Shown in pieces: positions 1 to 6,811 of a stretch of 16,968 bases of DNA. Under the pieces are notes generated by a model that did not search any database, was not told the DNA's origin, and saw only the letters and a list, made by a program, of their open reading frames with translations. Position 1 is the stretch's first letter. Each line of letters starts with the position of its first letter. Origin of the DNA: G026625185 sp963727835 (GTDB lineage Bacteria > Desulfobacterota > WTBG01 > JAGOGO01); NCBI GenBank assembly GCA_963727835.1, contig CAVSIB010000037.1:1-16968 (forward strand). Direction: 5' to 3'. Position numbers and translations under genes: made by a program.

Positions 1-563
1 TAAGTCATTACATATGGTTTTACGCAATGCATCACGACACTGAACCAATCTAACCCTTTACAGAAACGTTCATCAACAATCAAATAAAAAAGTCTTTCAA
101 ATACAGTTTTACTCACTTAAGTTTTTTTTACCCCGTAGTTTAGAAGGGTAACACGTATTTATGAAATTTAAGGCTCCGCCCTAACCCCCACCCCCATTGA
201 CCGAAGTTAAATTTTAGGTTTTTCATTTAATAAAAAAGGGCCTCAATTTAAAGCCCCTTCATTTTTTAAATTGTATAATCTTTTGTTTAGTAGACAGACT
301 AAAACAGGCCAAAAGAGACTAGAAGTGAACCACTCCCGGAGTTTAATTTTTATAAAGAAACTTAACCAAGTAGAAACAAACTTAAAAACATGATATAATT
401 TTAAAATTGACTTTTTTATCCTGTAACGCTTATTAACCGTCTGATTTCACTGGAGATCATTTAACGAAACGAACGAACTGATCAAAACTTGCCGGATAAA
501 TCAGGAGCAACGCAAGAACCCGTAGGTTACATGTTCGTCTTGTCCACTGGTGACGAGTGAATT
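1..563. other. AT-rich stretch without a recognisable gene
   Basis: No reading frame here looks like a protein and no tRNA or rRNA shape is visible. It is rich in A/T runs. A terminator-like hairpin lies at 232-267 and is listed separately. A possible extended -10 box (TG, one base, then TATAAT) is at 391-399, but no convincing -35 box sits in front of it, and it would leave a leader of about 160 bases before the antiporter remnant. The stretch could be the far end of a decayed gene, but I see no protein similarity to support that. Confidence 0.6.
232..267. terminator. Possible bidirectional rho-independent terminator
   Basis: The arms AAGGGCCT (236-243) and AGCCCCTT (252-259) pair with one C-C mismatch around an 8-base AT loop. 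The hairpin is preceded by an A run and followed by a T run, so it could act on either strand. No intact gene precedes it in the window, so its client gene is unknown. Confidence 0.4.
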
Positions 564-1795
564 ATGATTATCATCGTTGTTTTCGTCGCACTGGATTTTT
601 TTTTACAGCTTAGTATAAGGGCTGCTGGAGCATACTGTCGTCACCGCACCGATTGTCTTTACCTCTGGCGGTATTCTGCTCATCCTCGCCATGCCGGGAT
701 TCCAGGAGTTTGGCATTCAGCAGGCAATTATCCTTAAGCTTGCCGAGCTGGGGCTAGTGATGCTCCTTTTCACCGATGCTACCCATATTAATTTAAAAAC
801 TCTGTGGAGTAGAAAAAATCTTCCGCTCCGGCTCCTGAGCATCGGGATGCCGCTGACCATCCTGCTGGGGGCCGTTGTCTCCTCACCCCATCTTCCCTCA
901 CCTGTCGATAGGGGAAGCCGGAATTCTTCGTTCATCCTGGCACCAACAGATGCCGGACTAGGGCAGAAGTGCCATCGTGCGGAGTCCCTCAGGTGCCGTT
1001 GCGTATCCGTCAGTCACTAGATGTGGAAGCAGGGCTCAACGATGGGCTTGCCGTCCCCTTTTGCATGTTTTTCATCGCGGTGTCCCAGATCGGCACAGCG
1101 GGGCTTGGTCTTGTTTCCTCCTAAACTATGTCTTTGAACAATTGGGGATGGGCGCGCTGGTGGGGCTTACCGTGGGGTCTCATCGGTGGTCTGCTCCTGG
1201 CCATCGCCCGACGTAAGGAGTGGATGGCTGAATCCGCCCAGCAACTCGGGATAGTGGCGTTACCAGTCCTCAGCGTAATCGCCTGTCGAACCTGTTGGGG
1301 GCAGTATGTTCATTGCTGTGGACATCGCAGGCCTGGCCGTACAATCAGGCTTTCGTGATGCAAAGCACAAACAGCCTCGAATTCACCGAAGGGTGGGGAA
1401 AGCTGTTCAATTACTTTGTCTTTTTTTTATTCGGTCTTTTCGTAGCCCTATCATTCAGGCAGTTCAGTTTTGTTCATATGCTGTATGCCATCCTCAGCCT
1501 AACGGTGGTGAGGATGCTCCCGGTTGCAATCGCCTTGATCGGTACGCGACTCGATCCGGCAAGCATTTTATTTATGGGGTGGTTCGGCCCGCGGGGACTC
1601 GCCTCTATTGTGCTTGGCCTTGTATTCCTGGAGGAGGAAGCAAATTTTCCGGGCGAAGAAACAATCAAGTTGGCCGTCATGGCAACAGTCATGCTGAGCA
1701 TCTTGGCTCATGGCTTTAGCGCTTTGCCCAGTATTGACCTGTATGCCCGCAGGGTAGCCGAACTTGATGCCGCGACTCCCGAGAAGAGGCAATAA
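564..1795 (+). pseudogene. Na+/H+ (cation:proton) antiporter, multiply frameshifted remnant
   Basis: This was a multi-membrane-segment sodium/proton exchanger. Family blocks appear in order but in changing frames: MIIIVVFVAL at 564; LEHTVVTAPIVFTSGG from about 631; AELGLVMLLFTDATHINL at 748; ILAPTDAGLGQ near 935; RQSLDVEAGLNDGLAVPF near 1008-1060; FEQLGMGALVGLTVG near 1130; MFIAVDIAGLAVQSGF at 1306; and a long C-terminal part from about 1378, GWGKLFNYFVFFLFG through MGWFGPRGLASIVLGLVFLEEE, ending at the stop at 1795. The LDVEAGLNDG and GPRGLASIVLG motifs are typical of NhaP-like antiporters. I count about nine frame changes plus an in-frame TAA near 617. The encoded residues stay well conserved, so either the decay is recent or the sequence has indel errors. 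The start at ATG 564 is inferred from the conserved N-terminus; the ribosome site there is weak. Confidence 0.9.
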
Positions 1796-1863
1796 CTTGG
1801 ATAATCGCAGCACAAAAATGGTTTTATATATAACTTTCATGAGTGATGAGAGTATAAAACAAG

Positions 1864-1901
1864 GCTGGATTGCCAGCTAAAAAAGGTGATAGGCCTTTTT
1901 T
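1864..1901 (+). terminator. Possible terminator after the antiporter remnant
   Basis: GCTGG (1864-1868) pairs with CCAGC (1873-1877) around ATTG. A second AAAAAAGG (1879-1886)/CCTTTTTT (1894-1901) hairpin follows and ends in a T run. It lies about 70 bases after the antiporter stop, where a terminator would be expected. Confidence 0.5.
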
Positions 1902-1949
1902 GTTTTAAAAATCTGGCAAAATCTTGCCACAAGGATTGCAACGCAAAAC

Positions 1950-2299
1950 ATGAACGATGACAAAAGATTATTCCTGTAGAACAAATTCAGCAGGTGATTT
2001 ATTCCGTCCTTGGACAAAGAATCATGTTGGATAGTGCTCTTTCTGTAATGTACGGGGTGGAAACTTTCAATTTGAATAAGGCAATTAAACGCAATATTGA
2101 TCGTTTTCCACCAGAGTTTATCTCTCAGTTCACCAAGGAAGAATCTGGCTTTTTGAGATTCCAAGCTGGAATATCAAAAACTGAAGGCCTAGTGCTGGGT
2201 ACTATACTGACAGGCAACGCAACAACCAATTTCCCATCGAGGACTTATGACATTCAGCCTTTTAGACAAAGCGGTTATTCAGAGGTGGCATCACTATAG
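1950..2299 (+). pseudogene. ORF6N-domain protein remnant, frameshifted
   Basis: Residues read from the 1994 frame (VLGQRIMLDSALSVMYGVET, then NLNKAIKRNIDRFPPEFISQ and FTKEE) match the ORF6N domain, a putative DNA-binding module found in phage and chromosomal regulators. The natural N-terminus is probably the ATG at 1950 (MNDDK), which hits a stop after nine codons. Adding one base to the A run at 1962-1965 joins it to IIPVEQIQQ and the rest. After about residue LRFQ (near 2163) the sequence no longer resembles the family, which would continue for another 50 or more residues, so the 3' end is lost or replaced. The role is unknown; related proteins occur in antirepressor and mobile-element settings. 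Confidence 0.7.
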
Positions 2300-2360
2300 T
2301 GATTTGCTGTTGATTGTTTTGATGATTATTCTCTTGGCATGGGCTTATGGAGACGTTTAG
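2247..2360 (+). CDS. Possible small single-helix membrane peptide (37 aa)
   Basis: The ATG at 2247 is preceded by GAGGA, and the frame runs to a TAG at 2358. The peptide has a polar first half containing RWHHYSD (residues 13-19) and one strongly hydrophobic helix, LLLIVLMIILLAWAY (20-34). It ends 30 bases before the molybdopterin oxidoreductase gene on the same strand. It overlaps the 3' end of the ORF6N remnant in another frame. I do not recognise a family. It may be a real small membrane partner or the tail of a lost membrane subunit. The short spacing between GAGGA and ATG is a weakness. Confidence 0.35.
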   Translation: MTFSLLDKAVIQRWHHYSDLLLIVLMIILLAWAYGDV

Positions 2361-2390
2361 ATTAACAGGCACAGAAAAAGAGGTGGGCAT

Positions 2391-3059
2391 ATAAAAACTA
2401 ACAAATCCAAATGGGCGTTCTTCGGACTGGTGGGTTTAGGCTTGGCGGCATGTGCCGGAGTCAGTTTTGAAAAACCGGTTACCCCATTGCCACCGGTTGA
2501 AATTCGACAGTACAAGGGACAGAATTTGTCGTTGGTAAAGGATTTCCCGGAGAATTCGATTGTTGGACCACAAACGGTCTCGTTGGAAACTTATCAGTTA
2601 AAGATCAGTGGGCTAGTGGAGCATCCACTGGCGTTAACTTATGCTCAGTTGCTGGCGGAGCATCATTACAGCAAGGTGGTTACACTCCATTGTGTGGAAG
2701 AATGGGACGCGACGATTTTGTGGGAAGGCATTCTACTCAAGGATTTGTTGGAGAAGGCGAAAATTAAGCGCGATGCGGTAGTGGTTATATTTCATGCCCC
2801 GGATGGATATACCTCCTCACTGCCTTTGGAGTATGTTTGCGCAAACAAACTCTTGCTGGCATACAAGCTGAATGGACTGACCCTCCCCCCAGAACGGGGG
2901 TTCCCCTTTCAGGTCGTGGCCGAGTCTAAATGGGGATACAAGTGGGTCCGGTGGGTAACCGAGATCGAACTTTCGGCGGATGACCATTATCGGGGCTACT
3001 GGGAATCGCGCGGCTTTAATAACAACGGAGATCAGGCGGGCCCAATATTCGAACCGTGA
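2391..3059 (+). CDS. Molybdopterin-dependent oxidoreductase, predicted lipoprotein (ATA at start position)
   Basis: The product belongs to the sulfite-oxidase/YedY-like fold (oxidoreductase molybdopterin-binding domain). Family blocks visible are the Mo-ligand region LHCVEEWDATILWEG with its Cys codon at 2691, DGYTSSLPLEY, PFQVVAESKWGYKWVRWVTEIE and the C-terminal GYWESRGFNNNGD. Reading upstream in frame gives KTNKSKWAFFGLVGLGLAAC, a basic start, a hydrophobic stretch and an LAAC lipobox, so the protein is probably a lipoprotein anchored outside the cytoplasm. The codon at the natural start (2391), just after AGGTGG at 2381-2386, is ATA, not ATG. The first standard in-frame start is the GTG at 2430, which would cut the signal peptide in half. 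From 2391 the product is 222 aa. The substrate is unknown. Either ATA is used as a rare start, or this is a point mutation or sequence error. Confidence 0.85.
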   Translation: MKTNKSKWAFFGLVGLGLAACAGVSFEKPVTPLPPVEIRQYKGQNLSLVKDFPENSIVGPQTVSLETYQLKISGLVEHPLALTYAQLLAEHHYSKVVTLHCVEEWDATILWEGILLKDLLEKAKIKRDAVVVIFHAPDGYTSSLPLEYVCANKLLLAYKLNGLTLPPERGFPFQVVAESKWGYKWVRWVTEIELSADDHYRGYWESRGFNNNGDQAGPIFEP

Positions 3060-3386
3060 TATGACCACACAATGACATTCGCGATCTATCGAAACAAGGA
3101 TATTTGCATTGAAAGTTGCCCCAAAACTTATAAGACCCCCCCTTATCAGGAGAGAACTATCCTTTACGAAAGATAAAAAAGTATAGAATTTTTATGTTGC
3201 ACCGGATTTTTTAACAAAAAAAGAATTTAGCGTTTAGCTATTAAGCAAATTTATTGTTAAAAGACAATGGAATGTAATATGAAAAAATGTTTTTTTGTTA
3301 CACCCATGATACTGGAACCATAGCCAATAGATTCATTGGTTAAGAAGAGGAGAATTTAATAAAAAGGTTTGCCCATCTTAATAAAA
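3060..3386. other. Gene-free stretch after the molybdoenzyme gene
   Basis: No convincing gene is visible here. A short hairpin, ATAAG/CTTAT around a C run (3130-3146), has no T tract. A strong-looking AAGAGGAGAA ribosome-site sequence at about 3344-3353 is followed by ATA AAA AGG rather than an ATG, and that frame stops within a few codons. Confidence 0.5.
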
Positions 3387-3521
3387 ATGGGCGCAGCGAC
3401 CATTAAAAAAGGGAATATTAAAGTGCTTGATAAGGCGCTCAAGAGGGACCCGGTAAAAGTCGCCGTGCTCCTTAGCTTTTGCGTTCCGATAAGAAAAGCG
3501 ATTGGCTTTTTTAAATTTTGA
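3387..3521 (+). CDS. Possible small protein (44 aa), unrecognised
   Basis: ATG 3387 to TGA 3519-3521 encodes a basic peptide: MGAATIKKGNIKVLDKALK, then RDPVKVAVLL, then a hydrophobic end FCVPIRKAIGFFKF. The codon pattern looks protein-like, and the gene stops 22 bases before the BON lipoprotein start on the same strand. Against it, no good ribosome site stands directly before the ATG. The ATG is also the second arm of a small hairpin, GCCCAT (3371-3376)/ATGGGC (3387-3392), which might hide the start. I know of no matching family. It may be the tail of a larger lost gene. Confidence 0.3.
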   Translation: MGAATIKKGNIKVLDKALKRDPVKVAVLLSFCVPIRKAIGFFKF

Positions 3522-3543
3522 TTAACAGAGAGGAATAATCAAT

Positions 3544-3846
3544 ATGAAAAGGCAACTATTTTAATTCGCTATTTTATCGTTCTTCTCCTGATCGCAATCC
3601 TTGTGGCCTGTGCCTCGTCACGCAAACACGAAAGTACCGGTCCAATACGTTAACGACTCGGTCAACACCACCAAGGTAAAATCTCTGATTGCCGCTGATG
3701 ATTTTCTCAAGTCATTCGAGATCAGTGTCGAAACTTACAAGGGTATCGTTCAGCTGAACGGCTTCGTGGATTCGCAAAAGGCCGTCAATAAGCGGGTAGA
3801 GCTGGAGCGTCGGCAGGAGACTGCTACGGCATGTGACTATTGCTGA
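3544..3846 (+). pseudogene. BON-domain lipoprotein, frameshifted
   Basis: The N-terminus MKRQLF starts at ATG 3544 after GAGAGGAATAA. One missing T in the run at 3559-3562 then breaks the frame. The shifted frame gives IRYFIVLLLIAILVAC, a lipoprotein signal peptide ending in an LVAC lipobox, followed by ASSRKHESTG. A second shift of one base in the CC pair at about 3642 restores QYVNDSVNTTKVKSLIAADD and FEISVETYKGIVQLNGFVDS, a clear BON domain as in OsmY-like periplasmic proteins that associate with membranes. The end (RQETATACDYC) does not look like a BON terminus, so a third shift near 3810 is likely. The repaired protein would be a periplasmic lipoprotein of about 100 residues. Both clear breaks are single-base length changes in short homopolymers. 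Confidence 0.8.
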
Positions 3847-3899
3847 TCATTTGCCTCACCAACACGTTAACCCACAGGGTAAAGTTCATAAACAGAGGG

Positions 3900-4424
3900 T
3901 TAAATGTAGTGGGCAAGGACTCGGCGGCTGGCGGAATCGAGTCGGCGCATATCCGGGATAAGGTATCGGATCCGGTGTGCGTCAATAATGAGAATCCGGT
4001 AGGTGCTCAGCCGGTGGATATCATCTTCATCATTGAGGATAAAACAGGTCTCACCCCGGTCGGTTTCAACCTGCCACTCCGATGGTTCAAAGCGCGATGA
4101 TATCCCCATAATCTTTCTAATGATCGGAAGAAATTCGCGAACACCCAATTCTTCCAATAGTATGTGACGAACCTGGCCAGGAAGTTGATTTAAATCCTCT
4201 ATGCAGATCACTTCATTACCCTCAGCGTCACAAATGGAAACCCAGTGTTCCGGATCGGAAATCGGGAATATGCGGATTGGTTTCACATCATTGTGCTCCC
4301 TCCCCTCACCATCACGAAGCACCAACCGACCCAAAGAATCCCGAAAAAGAGAAAGACTTTCTTTCAGATTCACATTATCCCTCTTCTCGGGGTGCTCGTC
4401 ATCTCTCTCATGAGAACTTTTCAC
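3900..4424 (-). CDS. Cyanophycin metabolism-associated DUF1854 protein
   Basis: From the GTG at 4424 the product is 174 aa and soluble, with no signal peptide or membrane segment. Recognisable DUF1854 blocks are VKPIRIFPISDPEHWVSICD, IEDLNQLPGQVRHILLEEL, REFLPIIRKIMGISS, WQVETDRGETCFIL and IRYLIPDMRRLDS. DUF1854 proteins are known companions of cyanophycin synthetase and of the ABC protein encoded just upstream; their biochemical role is not established. The frame is open back to ATG 4469, inside the ABC gene, but AAAGGAA at 4432-4438 sits about 7 bases before the GTG and right after the ABC stop, which favours 4424. It is the last gene of the minus-strand cyanophycin set. Confidence 0.85.
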   Translation of the reverse strand: MKSSHERDDEHPEKRDNVNLKESLSLFRDSLGRLVLRDGEGREHNDVKPIRIFPISDPEHWVSICDAEGNEVICIEDLNQLPGQVRHILLEELGVREFLPIIRKIMGISSRFEPSEWQVETDRGETCFILNDEDDIHRLSTYRILIIDAHRIRYLIPDMRRLDSASRRVLAHYI

Positions 4425-4440
4425 GCAAAAATTCCTTTCA

Positions 4441-6746
4441 TCACTGTGCCATTGATTGGGCCATTTCAAGGTTTACCCGATGCAACCGGGCATACGACCC
4501 TCTTTTTTCAAGCAACTCAGCGTGACGGCCAACTTCGGTGATTTGACCCCGTTCGATGACAACTAAACGGTCGGCACGCCGAAGGGTGCTTAGCCGATGA
4601 GCAATCGCTATAGTTGTCCGGCCCTGAACCAGATTTTCAAGAGCCCTTTGAATCTCTTTCTCCGTTTCAACATCTACGGAAGAGGTTGCCTCATCAAGGA
4701 TGAGTATAGCCGGATCAATAAGAAGCGCCCGGGCAATGCCGATTCGCTGGCGCTCGCCTCCGGAGAGAAATTGACCGCGCTCCCCCGCCAGGGTATCGTA
4801 GCCATCAGGAAGTCTGAGAATAAACTCGTGAGCGCAGGCAGCTCGTGCCGCCCTGATAATTTCGCTTCGCGTGGCATCGGGCTTCCCATAGGCGATATTC
4901 TCAGCAATGGTCCCGTAAAATAAAAAAGATTCCTGCAAAACAATTCCGATATTGTGCCGGTATCCTTCGATGGAAAACCGTCTGATGTCAATACCATCAA
5001 CCATAAGCGCGCCCTCGGAGACATCATAGAACCGGCACACCAAATTAATCAAAGTGCTTTTGCCCGCGCCCGTGGGACCTACCAAACCAATCAGCTCTCC
5101 CGGCCGGATTTTTAAATTGACGTTATCAATCACCTGGCGGCTGCCATAACGAAACCCAACATGAGAAAACTCGATCTCACCGCGGAATCGTCCGGGAATG
5201 ATCGGATTAACGACCTCAGGAACACTCGGCACCCGATCCAGGATTTCAAACACCCGGTGCGCGCTCGCGGCCGTGCGCTGTACCGCTGAAACCATCTTGA
5301 TCATCGCCTCTAACCGAGCATAAAACCGACTGATATACGCCAGGAACGCAGTGAGAACACCCACCGTAATGTGGTGATGAAAAACCTGCCAGGCACCAAA
5401 GATCCAGACAACCAGCAAACCCGCATCCGTGAGCAAGGTCACCATCGGCCCAAAAAAAGACCAAGTGGTATTGATACGATCGTTAGCCTGGAGAACCCGC
5501 GCATTGCATTCCTGAAATCGGTCGATTTCACGCTGTTCTTGAGCAAACGCCTTAACCACGCGAATGCCGGGAATCGTGTCCGCCAGCACGCTCGTCATGT
5601 CAGCCCAGGCGCGACTTCCCAGAGAAAAGCCACGACGGAGAACAGTTCTCACCCGATGGGTAAGCCACAGGATCAAAGGAAACGGGCAGAGCGTCACCAG
5701 CGCCAGAAAAGGGTTAATGCTTAAAAGAATGCCCGCAGTCATGATGATCATCAACACATCCGAGCCAAACTCCATTAAATAAACAGACAAGAAATAACAA
5801 ATACGGTCGCTATCAGTACTGACCCGGGAAATAAGGTCACCGGTCCGTTTCTCTCCGAAAAACTCTATGGATAAGCGGTGCAAATGGGTATAGGTAATGG
5901 TTCTCAAGTTGGCGCTGACACGTTCGCTGACCCATGCCAGAACATAGGTGCGCACCCAGCCGAGAAGCCAAGCAAGGAGCGAAGCTCCTGCCAGACCGAA
6001 GAGGTACCATCCCACCTGATGGAAATCAACCGTCTTCCCGCTCTGGTAAGGGATCAGAACTTTATCAAGAAGCGGCATGGTAATATAAGGCGGTACCAAA
6101 CCAGCGGCGATACTGCCCACGCTCAGCAAAAACCCTAAGATGACCATGCCGGTCCACGGCCGGGCAAATTTAAACAACCGGAATAACGATCGTGCCGGCG
6201 GAGGAGCCGCCGCAGGAGCGTAGTCCAACAATACCGCGTGTTCCCCATCGCGCGGCACCCCGTGGTAGTTTCCGGTAAGGATGAGGTCGGGTCGGTTTTC
6301 TCCTTATCGCTTTCCTTAAGGTCCAGAAAGCGTTCTACCAGACGATGCGCATAAACTTTTTGACTGGTGGTGAATTTCCACTGGGTAAGCAGATGAGAGG
6401 TATCGAGGAGGTGGAGCGTTCCTATTCCTTTGTGTTCAGTAGCCCGTAAAGAGACGATAGAGGTGAGTGACCAGGTCTTGAAAACTTTATTGCTATCGAA
6501 CGGTTCCTCTTTTTTTGTCCTTCTTAATAACTTTGAAATAAATGGTTGTGAAAAAGCATGATGCTTTGCCTGAGGCTGGGGTTGAATGCTGATCAGCGCG
6601 CGGTTGGTGAGGACGACCAAACCATAGGCATAATGGAGACGGCTGTCTAAATCCGGCGCAAACCAGGCTAACGGGATCTCACCCTCGCTCAAGAAACCGT
6701 TTATCTGTGCTTGGAACTCAACCGGGAATTCCCTATTCTCAAACAC
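4441..6746 (-). pseudogene. Cyanophycin-associated ABC transporter (exporter type), one frameshift
   Basis: This reads as one gene split by a single frame change. The first part starts at GTG 6746 after AAGGAG and encodes about 150 residues of a non-transporter domain (ALISIQPQP, WSLTSIVSLRATEHKGIGTL, WKFTTSQKVYAHRLVERFL), resembling a PH-like fold. The second part is a complete ABC exporter half: a six-helix membrane domain, then Walker A GPTGAGKST, Q-loop VLQESFLF, signature LSGGERQRIG, Walker B ILILDEATSS and H-loop IAHRLS. Adding one A to the run complementary to 6296-6299 joins DKEK to NRPDLILTGNYHGVPRDGEH and gives about 768 aa. The second part has its own GTG at 6258, so an exporter lacking the extra domain might still be made. 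Proteins of this make-up are known neighbours of cphA; the substrate is unknown. It lies 65 bases after the cphA stop and directly precedes DUF1854. Confidence 0.85.
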
Positions 6747-6811
6747 CTGATGACGCTCCTTCTTTTATGCTGAAATGACCTGATCGAGAACACGAAAGAG
6801 ATCGTGACCTT

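Noticed and set aside
1877..2164. 95-codon minus-strand frame
   Set aside because: It is antisense to the ORF6N domain, whose residues are recognisable on the plus strand.
3344..3420. Riboswitch-like leader (RBS, then small hairpin)
   Set aside because: I could not match any known riboswitch core, and the hairpin has only six pairs.
6258..6300. Programmed ribosomal frameshift in the ABC gene
   Set aside because: The run is only four bases, no slippery heptamer or clear downstream stem is seen, and similar one-base breaks occur in unrelated genes here.
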